Below, piece after piece: positions 42,092 to 50,918 of a DNA stretch of 64,000 nt. Under the pieces are notes generated by a model. The model worked only from the letters and a program-made list of their open reading frames with translations, did not search any database and was not told the DNA's origin. Both the position numbers and the translations under genes were made by a program. The DNA lies in assembly GCA_030605475.1 (NCBI GenBank), contig JAUWIG010000002.1, forward strand, positions 22,055 through 86,054, read 5' to 3'. Each line of letters starts with the position of its first letter. Positions within the stretch are counted from its first letter, which is position 1. The DNA comes from Planctomycetota bacterium (lineage in GTDB: Bacteria > Planctomycetota > Phycisphaerae > Sedimentisphaerales > Anaerobacaceae).

Positions 42092-43402
42092 TTAGTCAAA
42101 AGGCAGCTTCACTCCGCCTTTGGGAGTTCTTTCTATATCGCTTTTGCGGCCTTCTATGGTTTTTTCCACGACTTTTTTCTTAGGTCGGCAAATCAGGCCT
42201 TCAGAGAGCTTCGACAAATCGCCCCCGACGAGCTTTGCGTAGGAGATTCTCGGCGTTACTTTGCCAATCCTTATTGTTGCAACGAGAATTTCCATTGTGC
42301 CCAGTGATTCCTTAGTATCGGCATCAAACAGCTCTTTGCCCTGAGAATAGATATCCAGTAGTTGCCCGACTGAAATTCTCGAGCCGCCCTGGTTGATAAT
42401 CACCCGCCCATCTTCGGTAATGCTTGCGATGCGGATGGGGTAGATTCTATCGATGATTGTTTCAACCAGTTGGTTGGCGGCCATAGAGATGAAATTGTCC
42501 ATCATTTCCCTGTAGTCCAAATCCTTCGGCTCCCATTTCTTTACGAGCTTTTTTATTTCATCGGTCTTATCGAGCGAGATATCGAGGACATCGGCAAATT
42601 TAATCTGTCTTGTCGGGCCAACAAGGAGTCGGTATTCGAAGGTGAAATCGGCCTCGTATTCACTTATGGAACGGCCGATAGCCGGCGACCATTCCTGCTC
42701 TCTCTCGATTTCCGCTTCGGTAATCGTTCCCACGAGCATATAGTCAACTCCGAGAACCTGGCCCAGCTTGGATAGTTCCTCGAGAGAAGCATCATCAATC
42801 AGGACTTTCTTTTCTTGGGCAAATTCCTGAATATATTCGCGGTCCAGGACATTAAACTTATTTGTTTGGGTTAGAGCCACGGCCAATTTCTGCGAAAACC
42901 GTCGCGAGACATCCCAGGCCGGAGTTATGAGGTCGCCGAAGCGGCAAGAAGCGGTAAGTGTCTTTATCGGCATTACAGCAAGTCTGAGGCGGTCGGTTTT
43001 GTCTGGGGACTCGTAGTCGTATACCCAGACCTTAAGCGTGACTTCATAAGTATTATCGCTGATTTTTTTCTCGTTTAATACCTCGTAGGTTTTGACCAGA
43101 CCTGCAATGTCGGTCCTAAGAGCAGTGCCGCCTGTTTGAACAGATACGGCGTCAAATTCGACTACTTTTCCGGTGGGTTTTCTTTCGATGTCTGCAGTGG
43201 CGGAACGATAGATGAAATCGACATCGCGCGAACTTATCATTACGCCTCTGGCCTGGGCGACAGCCTGCTGCAGGTCTTTTTTGATTGCCTCTTCCCTGTT
43301 GATACCGCGGCCCTTGGTTTCACGAACTATTGTTTTGGTAGCGGAAAATGCCTGCGGGCAAACCAACGCCACAACAATGAAAAATATGCAAATTTTTTTC
43401 AT
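42092..43402 (-). CDS. Secreted CsgG/FlgT-like lipoprotein-cluster protein
   Basis: The 436-residue protein has a signal peptide ending in AFSA. It then has a FlgT-type N-terminal domain (ETKGRGINREEAIKKDLQQAVAQARG) and a CsgG-like middle: ALTQTNKFNVLDREYIQ, LSKLGQVLGVDYMLVGTITE. The C-terminal part GSRISVGQLLDIYS is beta-rich. CsgG and LpoB share this fold. It would act in the outer envelope. It closes a four-gene run with LpoB-like, YcfL-like and COG3014-like genes. The tail is basic and low in complexity. Confidence 0.75.
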   Translation of the reverse strand: MKKICIFFIVVALVCPQAFSATKTIVRETKGRGINREEAIKKDLQQAVAQARGVMISSRDVDFIYRSATADIERKPTGKVVEFDAVSVQTGGTALRTDIAGLVKTYEVLNEKKISDNTYEVTLKVWVYDYESPDKTDRLRLAVMPIKTLTASCRFGDLITPAWDVSRRFSQKLAVALTQTNKFNVLDREYIQEFAQEKKVLIDDASLEELSKLGQVLGVDYMLVGTITEAEIEREQEWSPAIGRSISEYEADFTFEYRLLVGPTRQIKFADVLDISLDKTDEIKKLVKKWEPKDLDYREMMDNFISMAANQLVETIIDRIYPIRIASITEDGRVIINQGGSRISVGQLLDIYSQGKELFDADTKESLGTMEILVATIRIGKVTPRISYAKLVGGDLSKLSEGLICRPKKKVVEKTIEGRKSDIERTPKGGVKLPFD

Positions 43403-43446
43403 TTTTCACCCCACTTGATATTGAACAAGACAACAAAATTATATTA

Positions 43447-44064
43447 TTACCAGGCTACAGACTTATTACTGCCTCGTTTGCCGATAATAGTTTCTTTCTG
43501 CCAGAATCTCAGTCCCGTTGTTAAGTTTGTGACCTTAAGCTGGAAATAGTACTCAACCTGCTGGAGATTCTTACTATAGCGGATGTTTCTCTGGAAAATT
43601 TTGCCTGCTATGCTGAGTTCAGGCGCAATGAGCTGTCCTTTTGCTGCGACGGTATCTTTATCAAATTCATCGGCAACGCCTGAATCTCTTATATCTCTCA
43701 TTTCATAAATCATTTTGTCCGGAGCGCCCTTTCCGCCAACAGCTGAAGTCATTACGACCTGACCACTGTTTAGAAGCTCCTCTTCAATTTTGGCCATTAA
43801 CTGGTCAGTATCGATTCTTTGCATTGTATCATTGATGATTCGGCCGGTCGTAACAACATATCTTCCACCGCCTGCCTTTTTAAGAGCGCCTGAACCAAGC
43901 ATAGACTGAACCATTTCACTTGCAGCCTGGTCAAAATCTCTGTAATCGAGGGCCATAACAGGTTTGCCTTCGTCGTGCATAATGTCGATGTATGCAGTTT
44001 CCTGTGCACATCCTGCAATTAGAATAGTGAAGAAGGCGATGGTTCCTAATATTTTTGTTTCCAT
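43447..44064 (-). CDS. lpoB: LpoB-like penicillin-binding-protein activator
   Basis: LpoB is an outer-membrane lipoprotein that activates the class A enzyme PBP1b. The 205-residue product has the lipobox LIAGC at residues about 15-19, then MALDYRDFDQAASEMVQSML, GRYVVTTGRIINDTMQRID, the family ELSIAGKIFQRN and KVTNLTTGLRFWQKETIIGKRG. The fold is CsgG-like. In enteric bacteria YcfL (YcfM pair) sits next door, as here: the YcfL-like gene precedes it by 3 bp. An ordinary class A PBP partner is not in the window. Confidence 0.88.
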   Translation of the reverse strand: METKILGTIAFFTILIAGCAQETAYIDIMHDEGKPVMALDYRDFDQAASEMVQSMLGSGALKKAGGGRYVVTTGRIINDTMQRIDTDQLMAKIEEELLNSGQVVMTSAVGGKGAPDKMIYEMRDIRDSGVADEFDKDTVAAKGQLIAPELSIAGKIFQRNIRYSKNLQQVEYYFQLKVTNLTTGLRFWQKETIIGKRGSNKSVAW

Positions 44065-44067
44065 AAC

Positions 44068-44505
44068 TTACTCCCACTTTTTAGTATCCATTCTGAAATT
44101 TACAGCTTTCGGTGTCGGCGCAACAACTTTGAAGCTGAATGGTGATTTTCCCATCGCTGATGTTCGCAGCCAGACACTTGTTTTTGTTTGAATCAATAAC
44201 CCATTTTCATCAAGCCACTCTACCCTGTATTTGAATCGCCTGGTTTTGTATGAGCGGTTGTATCCGTTAATATGAAGTTCGAGAAAACCGGCATCATTTC
44301 TCCTGGTAACGGCCTGTGTGATTTCAATACCTTCCCCTATCAATGCGCTAAAGGCATAGTCTACCGGCCTGGTTACGATATTATCGACAAGAGAGTCACT
44401 TCTTACCTCTTGTCTTAAGTGAATTCTGGAATCCTGCTGCTGCTCATGACAGCCTATAATCACCACCGCAATACCAAAAAGCAATATATTGGTAATCGTT
44501 TTCAT
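44068..44505 (-). CDS. YcfL-family lipoprotein (DUF1425)
   Basis: The 145-residue product has a lipoprotein signal peptide ending VVIIGC and a small domain with IEITQAVTRRNDAGFLELHINGYNRS (N-half), and FKYRVEWLDENGL with a later MGKSPFSFKVVAPTPKAVNFRM. Its layout fits YcfL/DUF1425, a family of unknown role that commonly sits next to LpoB. It is 3 bp upstream of lpoB and 31 bp downstream of the COG3014-like gene. Confidence 0.82.
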   Translation of the reverse strand: MKTITNILLFGIAVVIIGCHEQQQDSRIHLRQEVRSDSLVDNIVTRPVDYAFSALIGEGIEITQAVTRRNDAGFLELHINGYNRSYKTRRFKYRVEWLDENGLLIQTKTSVWLRTSAMGKSPFSFKVVAPTPKAVNFRMDTKKWE

Positions 44506-44536
44506 TTTTCACCCCTGTTTAATAGAGAATATTAGC

Positions 44537-45937
44537 TTAAAAGGCTATAACCTCATATACCGGTACGGCCTGATTAGTTGTTATTCTAACATATACTATT
44601 GCATTATTACAACGAGGAATATCAATGTCAAGTGGGATATGCCCTGGAGGGATAATTTTTAATTTGCCGTTTTTGGGCTTTGGGAACCTGGCAATCTGAA
44701 AATCTTTGGGCAAAGCTGTCCATATCCTGACATCGGCAGCAGTCGATGCAAAACTGTATGCTGCCACTGCGATAGATGCAATAGAAGCAATGGAAGAGCC
44801 CTGTTCCTCAAGAGCATACTGTGCAACGGCTTTTGCTGTTGCCGATATAATAGCTCTTGTTAAAATACCCTTAAAATCTTTGCTGAACTCTGTCTGTATA
44901 ACCCTGTCCATGTTTGAGACCAAGCAAGTCTTATAACTCTTACCGTCAACTTTTGCGACCAGATACGGATAAGCTTTGTTTCTGAATTCCAATTTTGGCA
45001 AAGCAATTCCCACATATTTTACTTTATTTGTCGCAATGAATAATGGGATATCCAGCCTGAATTCTTTTTTTACAGGCCCCAATCCATTCTCAAATATTAG
45101 CCAGACTGTATTTTCGAGTTGACCTTCTCCGTTAAGTATCCCCTCAGTAATAGTCAGGTCTTCAAGCATATAGGCGTTGTTTCCAACCATACCATAGGAT
45201 TCTCTGAGTAAATACACTGCTTTGGAGTGGTCACCAACCAGATTAAAGTATATACCCGCCAAGTAGGTCGCAAAAGGATTGACGAAATCAGGATAAACTT
45301 CAAAATTGTAGAGATTGGGATATTTTTGAGCTAATAGCTCTCGCGTTTTCGGATTTTCAACATTGGATTTTGAAAATTTGTTTTGTTGCTGTTTCTGCTC
45401 CAGTTCGGACCTTAGTTTATTTATTTCTTTGCTGAATTTTTCTTTTGCTCGTCTCTGTCTGTCAATGGCCCGATTAAACTCTACTCTAGCCAAGTCCATC
45501 TTGCCTTCAGCCATAAAGTTCAGGGCCTTGTATGTATTAATCATTATACCGTCATACTCTTCGCCCCTGTAAGGAATTACATTGTCACTTGCAACCGTTG
45601 AACCGATAATGTCCCCAATTTTGGACTGCTCGTCATAATACTTAAGCATCTCCTCAGCTTTATCGAAGCACTCTGTACTTTTCTGGTAATCTTGACGGAT
45701 TCTTTCAACAGTCCCAAGTTGTACTGCCCAGAGTAAATCCTCGCCTTTGGGGTTTTTCCGTTTGCCTATTTTTTTCTGTGCAAAAAGAGCTGAATTCTCG
45801 TAATTTGATGTCTCGAAATGCGTGTTAAAGACCTTTAGATGATCTTTAGGGGCATTACAACCACTTGAAAAGGGCAGATTTAATAGGGTTAAGATTGCAA
45901 ATAAAAGAGGATACCCGGTCCTAACTCCGTTCATCAT
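44537..45937 (-). CDS. COG3014-type lipoprotein with TPR-like helices
   Basis: The 466-residue product has a lipobox NLPFSSGC. The following part, with TVERIRQDYQKSTECFDKAEEMLKYYDE, EYDGIMINTYKALNFMAEGKMDLARVEFNRAIDRQRRAKEKF and later AGIYFNLVGDHSKAVYLLRES, is built of helical TPR-like pairs. The C-terminal part is hydrophobic and Ala-rich. This family commonly accompanies YcfL/LpoB. Start at 45937: GGAG precedes by about 4 nt the double ATG. Longer in-frame starts up to 45958 are not needed. Confidence 0.8.
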   Translation of the reverse strand: MMNGVRTGYPLLFAILTLLNLPFSSGCNAPKDHLKVFNTHFETSNYENSALFAQKKIGKRKNPKGEDLLWAVQLGTVERIRQDYQKSTECFDKAEEMLKYYDEQSKIGDIIGSTVASDNVIPYRGEEYDGIMINTYKALNFMAEGKMDLARVEFNRAIDRQRRAKEKFSKEINKLRSELEQKQQQNKFSKSNVENPKTRELLAQKYPNLYNFEVYPDFVNPFATYLAGIYFNLVGDHSKAVYLLRESYGMVGNNAYMLEDLTITEGILNGEGQLENTVWLIFENGLGPVKKEFRLDIPLFIATNKVKYVGIALPKLEFRNKAYPYLVAKVDGKSYKTCLVSNMDRVIQTEFSKDFKGILTRAIISATAKAVAQYALEEQGSSIASIASIAVAAYSFASTAADVRIWTALPKDFQIARFPKPKNGKLKIIPPGHIPLDIDIPRCNNAIVYVRITTNQAVPVYEVIAF

Positions 45938-46521
45938 CGTTCTCCGAATCAAATCCACTGTCTTAATTCCATATACCTAAGACAACCAGCTTAACATTTT
46001 ACTATCACGAAAGCCATGGTCAAGAAAATGTCTATAGTTTTTAATGGTTTTTTTGAAATTTTCCCAGTTTTAACACTTTAAACCTCAATAACAAGAGCAA
46101 CTTTGACCCGTAAACAATAGTTTTCAGGTCATTTTGAGATTCAACCAGCCGGTTGGAAGCCAGGGCAACCCCACGTGAAACGTGGGGCTAAATACGCCGC
46201 TGGCCCTCCGTTTGGCGATTCATCGCGGGCACACCTCGAGGGTAAACAAGGCCAGCGGTTTTGGGTCCCCGCCTTCGCGGGGATGACTTTTCAATTGACT
46301 ATTTACTATTTACTATTGCGGGTAGAGATTGCCGCGCATCGCTTCGCGATGCTCGCAATGACGGTAAGGAATATCGAATATCAAACAAGGAATAATGAAC
46401 GTCGAAGTGAAAAGATAATAGACAGAAGACGGATGACGGATGGAGAAATTTGGGTTGACAAAGGGTGGTTCGGATGTACATTAACTTCTGAAAAAACCGT
46501 TACTAAATGAAAGGGGAAAAA
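45938..46521. repeat. Intergenic repeat mosaic upstream of the ACT gene
   Basis: Includes the hairpin CCCCACGTGAAACGTGGGGCTAAAT (46170-46194; given here by its arms CCCCACGT and ACGTGGGG). Others are a CCCGCCTTCGCGGGGATGAC hairpin near 46268, the TTGACTATTTACTATTTACT simple repeat (46292-46311), the GAGATTGC...CGCAATGAC core (46326-46362), AATATCGAATATCAAACAAG (46373-46392), and a GACGGATGACGGATGG phrase. No gene is seen. Confidence 0.7.
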
Positions 46522-46908
46522 ATGGCTGTTAAACGAATCACCGTTAATTGTGTGGAAATCGAAGATAAGCCGGGAAGTCTGCAAAAACTTCTGGCTGACG
46601 CGGCGTCGGCAAATGTGGATTTGCTTTGCTTCGCGGCGTTTTCTGCTGGCGGTCGCGGACAAGTGTATCTGAGCGCCAAAGGGCCAGGGAGCTTCAAAAC
46701 TCTGGGAATTGAATCGACGGCTGCGGCGGGGTTTATCGTCAGCGATGAAGACAAAGTAGGGGCGGCGGCGGAGACGCTAAAGGGGCTTGCGGATGCGAAT
46801 ATTAATGGAGTGGCCGGTGCGGCGATGGTCTGCGACGGACAATACCAGATGTTAGTTGTGGTCAGCGCTGAGGACGGTGAGGCGGCTGCAAGGGCGCTGG
46901 GAGTATAG
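46522..46908 (+). CDS. ACT-domain protein
   Basis: The 128-residue product consists of two ACT-type repeats: KRITVNCVEIEDKPGSLQKLLADAASANVDL, with the D-K-P-G-x-L motif for ligand binding, then a second domain ending in CDGQYQMLVVVSAEDGEAAARALGV. Such stand-alone ACT proteins bind amino acids and regulate partners; the ligand is not predictable. AAAGGGG lies 5 nt upstream of the ATG at 46522, which is better than the in-frame ATG at 46507. The stop is followed directly by a 7-bp repeat array. Confidence 0.8.
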   Translation: MAVKRITVNCVEIEDKPGSLQKLLADAASANVDLLCFAAFSAGGRGQVYLSAKGPGSFKTLGIESTAAAGFIVSDEDKVGAAAETLKGLADANINGVAGAAMVCDGQYQMLVVVSAEDGEAAARALGV

Positions 46909-46910
46909 CG

Positions 46911-46975
46911 TATCTCGTATTGCGTATCGCGTATCGCGTATTGCGTATTGCGTATTGCGTATTAGGGATTTTAGG
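46911..46975. repeat. Tandem array of the 7-bp unit CGTATYG
   Basis: At least seven CGTATTG or CGTATCG units (46915-46966). The unit has no stop codon in any of the six frames, so it can lie within genes; it does within murD. Confidence 0.9.
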
Positions 46976-46978
46976 CGG

Positions 46979-47482
46979 TTACTGGACTTTGTCCAATTTG
47001 TGGCCTGGCGCGACGGTATATAACCGCTTTTTCGGCTCTGTGTTGACGTGCGAGGTAACGACTTTGCCGACAAAGATTATGTGGTCGCCAGCTATGGTTT
47101 CCGACTCCAACGTACATTCGAAATTTGCTACGGCGTCGGGCAGTATTACCGAGTCGATTGATTTAGCGGGGGCGGTTTGGCAGTCAAATTCGGCGAATTT
47201 GTCGGTGTCGCGGCCGGAATGTGAGCCGAAGAAAAGTGCGGCCTCTGCCATATCCGAAGATGGGAACGCGATGGTAAAGCATTTTGAGTGCCTGATGGTC
47301 TCGATTGAGTAATGCCTGCCGGCCACGGCTATGGCCATCATCGGCGGGCTGCCCGATACAATCATTGTCCAGCCGAGCGTAACGGGGTTGGCCTTGCCGG
47401 CGCTGTCTTTGGCGATTGCGATTACGACCTGCTCGGGATATTTTGTTTTGATTGCTTCGCTATAGTCGATTTGTTTTTGCAT
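46979..47482 (-). CDS. Flavin-reductase-like domain protein
   Basis: The 167-residue protein has the FMN-binding split-barrel pattern of the flavin reductase domain. PVTLGWTMIVSGSPPMMAIAV and RHYSIETIRHSKCFTIAFPSSD belong to the FMN-binding face, and DAVANFECTLESETIAGDHIIFVGKVV follows. In anaerobes many such proteins accept quinones or flavins. The substrate cannot be told. The stop is next to the 7-bp repeat array at 46911-46975. Confidence 0.85.
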   Translation of the reverse strand: MQKQIDYSEAIKTKYPEQVVIAIAKDSAGKANPVTLGWTMIVSGSPPMMAIAVAGRHYSIETIRHSKCFTIAFPSSDMAEAALFFGSHSGRDTDKFAEFDCQTAPAKSIDSVILPDAVANFECTLESETIAGDHIIFVGKVVTSHVNTEPKKRLYTVAPGHKLDKVQ

Positions 47483-47638
47483 TGGACTCGCTCCTAATTG
47501 GTTTTTTATTTACCGCAGGGAAATAAACTATAAAATTGTAAGTTCATAAACGCAAAATGTAAAGTGAGAACCCTCGACTTCGCTGCGCTGCGCTCGGGAT
47601 GACAGTGTGGGATGGTTAATTTTGGCAAGGAGAAACTA

Positions 47639-48448
47639 ATGGAGACGATTGGGTTTGTTGGGGGCGGGAATATGGCTGAGGCTCTGATAAAGGGCGTAAT
47701 AAGGGCAGGGGTCTGCAAACCTGAAAATGTGTTTGTAAGCGATATTAGAGCTGAAAGACTTGATTATCTGACAAAAGAATATGGCGTTCAGAAAGCAGAT
47801 AATAATGCGGGCTTGGCTGCGAAGGTCGATATGCTTGTTTTAAGCGTGAAGCCGCAAAATATGACTGAGGCGTTAGAGAGTATAAAGGATGCTGTCAGGG
47901 CGGGGACGCTTGTAATATCTATCGCAGCGGGGATAAAAACCGCTAATATTGCGGCTGTCTTAGGTGATGCGGCCATAGTTCGTGTTATGCCTAATACGCC
48001 GGCTCTGGTTGGCGAAGGGGCCAGTGCGTTGTTCGCTAACGAGAAGGCAAAGCTGATGCTGAAAAAAGCGGAGATGATTTTTTCGGCGGTCGGCAAGGCC
48101 GTTGTCGTTGACGATGAGGATTTGATGGACGCGGTTACGGCGGTCAGCGGCAGCGGGCCTGCTTATTATTTTCTCCTGACCGAAGAGATGATAAAAGCGG
48201 CTGTTGAATTGGGGTTAGCTGAGGATGTGGCGAAAGAATTGGTTCTGCAGACCGCTAAAGGCGCAGCTTCGCTCGCGGGCAGCACCGATGAGGAGGGTGA
48301 AAGTGTCGCTGAGCTTCGGCGCAAGGTTAGCTCTCCCGGCGGGACGACCGAGGCAGCACTGAAAGTTTTGGCAACGGGCAAATTCGGCCCGCTGATAACA
48401 GCGGCTATCACAAAAGCGCGCGATAGAAGTAAGCAGCTTTCGAAGTAA
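47639..48448 (+). CDS. proC: Pyrroline-5-carboxylate reductase
   Basis: ProC reduces pyrroline-5-carboxylate to proline. The 269-residue protein has METIGFVGGGNMAEALIKGV (NADPH loop), VRVMPNTPALVGEGASAL, MDAVTAVSGSGPAYYFLLTEEMI, and SPGGTTEAALKVL. The start at 47639 has AAGGAG 6 nt upstream; the in-frame ATG at 47612 lacks one. Downstream on the other strand is a ferredoxin gene that converges with it. Confidence 0.97.
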   Translation: METIGFVGGGNMAEALIKGVIRAGVCKPENVFVSDIRAERLDYLTKEYGVQKADNNAGLAAKVDMLVLSVKPQNMTEALESIKDAVRAGTLVISIAAGIKTANIAAVLGDAAIVRVMPNTPALVGEGASALFANEKAKLMLKKAEMIFSAVGKAVVVDDEDLMDAVTAVSGSGPAYYFLLTEEMIKAAVELGLAEDVAKELVLQTAKGAASLAGSTDEEGESVAELRRKVSSPGGTTEAALKVLATGKFGPLITAAITKARDRSKQLSK

Positions 48449-48496
48449 CGACAGCCTTACGTGAACCCGGCAGCGTTTGGGAGCTGATATTTGTGG

Positions 48497-48679
48497 TTAT
48501 TCGATGATAATCGACTCAGATGGACATTCGTCAGCGGCCTGCTGAACGGCTTCCTCGAACTCCGCAGGGACTTCATCAACGGTCACCTCGGCCACATCCG
48601 AGCCGATTTCAAAAACGTCAGGACAGGTATCCACACACAGTCCGCAGGCAGTGCAGGTATCCTCGATTCTAACCTTCAT
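48497..48679 (-). CDS. Ferredoxin, [4Fe-4S] type
   Basis: The 60-residue protein carries CTACGLCVDTCPDVFEI and a late C in ADECPSESI, giving four cysteines for a [4Fe-4S] cluster (C-x2-C-x2-C-x3-C..., with the last near residue 54). The rest is short and acidic. It is a small soluble electron carrier. The start at 48679 has AAAGGGGTG 6-7 nt upstream. It converges with proC and lies opposite the SRP RNA. Confidence 0.92.
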   Translation of the reverse strand: MKVRIEDTCTACGLCVDTCPDVFEIGSDVAEVTVDEVPAEFEEAVQQAADECPSESIIIE

Positions 48680-48845
48680 AATAAACACCCCTTTAAAATT
48701 GACTATTTACTATTGATTATTGGCTATTGAATTTACCATTGAAGTGAAAAATGTCAAATTAAAATGTTTTTGTGGAAAATTTTGTCTTTTCTGCTATATT
48801 AGCGTGGTATCGGAGTGTAGTAAATAGTCAATAATCAAGTTTTTT

Positions 48846-48942
48846 GGCCGGGTCCCATGCAGGCCGAGCCCGTTAATCTGGTCAGGCGGGGAACCGAGCA
48901 GCCATAAGCGTGCGTTCTGCCGTGCTGTGGGTAAACCCGGCC
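48846..48942 (+). ncRNA. ffs: SRP RNA, small bacterial (4.5S) form
   Basis: A 97-nt hairpin with closing stem GGCCGGGT (48846-48853) and ACCCGGCC (48935-48942). The apex holds TGGTCAGG, the GGAA tetraloop inside CGGGGAACCG, and GAGCAGCC, the conserved Ffh-binding features of domain IV. A TTCTTTTG tail follows. Its position just upstream of dnaX and recR matches Bacillus-type synteny. Confidence 0.92.
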
Positions 48943-49004
48943 TTCTTTTGAATGATTAAGGATTAATGATAAATGATTAACTAAAGTTAGCTGCTAATCT
49001 GAAA

Positions 49005-49394
49005 ATGAGCGAAAAAGACTTAAAGAAGCGGAGCAAAGAATTTGCACATCGGTGTGTTAAATTAAGTATGGCTTTGCCACAAAATGATGTGGGCAACCAT
49101 ATTAGAAAACAGCTAATCAAATGTTCGACCTCTGTCGCTTCTAACTATCGAGCTGCCTGTGTTGCTCAATCAAAGGCGGATTTTGTTTCCAAGTTGAGTA
49201 TTGTTGTAGAGGAAGCTGATGAATCCTGCTTTTGGATGGAGTTTATAATCGAAGAAAAATTACTTAATGGAAGAGAGGTTGTTGGTTTACTGGAAGAGGG
49301 TAAAGAACTAACCTCTATTTTTGTGACATCGAGAAAAACGATTAAGAATAGAAGCTTAGAATTTGTGACAGAAAATGAGTTTTGTGTCAAATAA
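49005..49394 (+). CDS. Four-helix-bundle protein of the 23S rRNA intervening-sequence family
   Basis: The 129-residue protein fits the four-helix bundle family first found in 23S rRNA intervening sequences. It has KRSKEFAHRCVKLSMALPQN, IRKQLIKCSTSVASNYRAACVAQSKADFVSKLSIVVEEADES and LLEEGKELTSIFVTSRKTIKN. These genes spread between positions, often next to RNA genes; here it lies between the SRP RNA and dnaX. Function is unknown; these proteins are probably RNA-binding or structural. It ends 18 bp before dnaX. Confidence 0.88.
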   Translation: MSEKDLKKRSKEFAHRCVKLSMALPQNDVGNHIRKQLIKCSTSVASNYRAACVAQSKADFVSKLSIVVEEADESCFWMEFIIEEKLLNGREVVGLLEEGKELTSIFVTSRKTIKNRSLEFVTENEFCVK

Positions 49395-49412
49395 TCATTA
49401 ATCATATCGAAG

Positions 49413-50864
49413 ATGGCTTATACAGTTCTTGCAAGGAAATACAGGTCGCAGAGGTTCGATGAGGTCATCGGACAAGACCCTATCGTCCAGACGCTCAAAA
49501 ACGCCATAAAGACCGGCAGAGTAGCACACGCTTATATGTTCACAGGGACCCGCGGTATCGGTAAGACCACTATGGCACGAGTGCTGGCGAAGGCCCTTAA
49601 CTGCCTTGCCTTCGATGCACCCACGACAGAGCCGTGCTGTAAGTGCGACAGCTGCGTTGCGATAAATATCGGCGAAGATATCGACGTTATCGAAATTGAC
49701 GGGGCGTCAAATAACAGCGTTGACGAGGTTCGCAAACTGCGTGAGAACGCTATTTACCGGCCTGCGCGGTGCAGGTTTAAAATCTATATCATCGACGAAG
49801 TGCATATGCTCAGTATCTCAGCTTTTAATGCGCTGTTGAAGATACTGGAGGAGCCGCCCAGCCACGTGAAGTTTATTTTCGCAACGACCGAGCCGAATAA
49901 GGTCATCCCGACAATTCAATCGAGGTGCCAGAGATTTGATTTCAACAATATAAGTCCGGCAAAAATCGCCGGGCAACTCAAGAGCATACTTGAACAGGAA
50001 AAAATAAAATACGAAGAGGATTTGATTCTGCCCCTGGCTAAGATGGCAAACGGGTCGATGAGAGATGGGCTGAGTCTGCTGGACAGGCTGATAAGTACGG
50101 GCGTTGAGCCGCTGACGGCCGAAATGGTCGAGCAGTTTTTAGGCAGCCCCAATAGTGAAAAAATCTGTAATCTCGCTGCTAAAATCGGCGACAGCGACGC
50201 GGCAGGGACACTCACGGCGATAGATGACTTAATCAGTACCGGCCTGGGCGAGGTGCAAATAGTCGATTCGCTTATCGATTATATGCGTGATTTGATGGTG
50301 GTAAAATCCGCAGGAGTTGAAAGTGAACTTTTGATTTTGACCGGCCAGCAGCGAAAAAGGGCAGGCGAGCTGGCCGAGAAATTCGATACCTCTGCACTTG
50401 TTTACAATATAACGGCCTTAGAGAAACTTCGATGGGCGATTAAAAACAGTGAGACAGGGAGGGCACTTTTAGAGGCTTCGGCTTTGCGATTTGCTTTGAG
50501 TGAACATTTTCTGAATGTCGATGCGCTGCTATCACAATTGCAAGCCGGTGCCATTAAAAAAAAACAACCAGTCAGCCATAACACGACCGTAGAAACCGCA
50601 GCCGAGTCTACCAAATCCGAAACAGACAAACAATCCGACTTGCCTGGATTAAGTGATGCAGAATCAATAAAAAGCAATCGGCAAAGCACTTTAAAAAAAA
50701 CTGTCGCTGCCGACGAGCAGACACAGGCGAAAGCCGTTTCGAATAGGCGTAAAACCAGCAGCCAAAGGGAAAACGAGATAATTAACGACCCGTCGGTCAA
50801 AACAGTCCTGATGGAACTCGGTGCGACAATTACAGGAATCGAGGAATTGATTATTGATGAATGA
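49413..50864 (+). CDS. dnaX: DNA polymerase III gamma/tau subunit
   Basis: DnaX is the clamp-loader ATPase that also joins polymerase cores. The 483-residue protein has the RFC-like AAA module: MFTGTRGIGKTTMARVLAKALNC (Walker A), the zinc-finger CCKCDSC, IYIIDEVHMLS (Walker B), FIFATTEPNKVIPTIQSRCQRFDF and GSMRDGLSLLD. Domain III follows. From about residue 390 the tail is Ser/Thr/Lys-rich and of low complexity. An exact A9 run at 50556-50564 codes three lysines (residue 382 on). Downstream is a nuclease-like gene instead of the usual ybaB, then recR. Confidence 0.97.
   Translation: MAYTVLARKYRSQRFDEVIGQDPIVQTLKNAIKTGRVAHAYMFTGTRGIGKTTMARVLAKALNCLAFDAPTTEPCCKCDSCVAINIGEDIDVIEIDGASNNSVDEVRKLRENAIYRPARCRFKIYIIDEVHMLSISAFNALLKILEEPPSHVKFIFATTEPNKVIPTIQSRCQRFDFNNISPAKIAGQLKSILEQEKIKYEEDLILPLAKMANGSMRDGLSLLDRLISTGVEPLTAEMVEQFLGSPNSEKICNLAAKIGDSDAAGTLTAIDDLISTGLGEVQIVDSLIDYMRDLMVVKSAGVESELLILTGQQRKRAGELAEKFDTSALVYNITALEKLRWAIKNSETGRALLEASALRFALSEHFLNVDALLSQLQAGAIKKKQPVSHNTTVETAAESTKSETDKQSDLPGLSDAESIKSNRQSTLKKTVAADEQTQAKAVSNRRKTSSQRENEIINDPSVKTVLMELGATITGIEELIIDE
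50556..50564 (+). promoter_or_regulatory. A9 slippery run in dnaX
   Basis: Nine A residues in frame as three AAA codons. One base added (or a -1 ribosomal shift) gives TTSQP and a TAA at 50579-50581. One base lost gives KNNQSAITRP and then a stop. Both create a short gamma-like protein near 388-392 residues. Confidence 0.6.
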
Positions 50865-50918
50865 TAATTGATTAATGAAGAAGAAAAAAAGCAACAGATT
50901 TAAACGCGGATTTCCGAT

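Noticed and set aside
48780..48845. Promoter of the SRP RNA
   Set aside because: TTGTCT-17-TGGTAT and a TATATT are present, but none matches well and the start would be about 35 nt ahead of the RNA.
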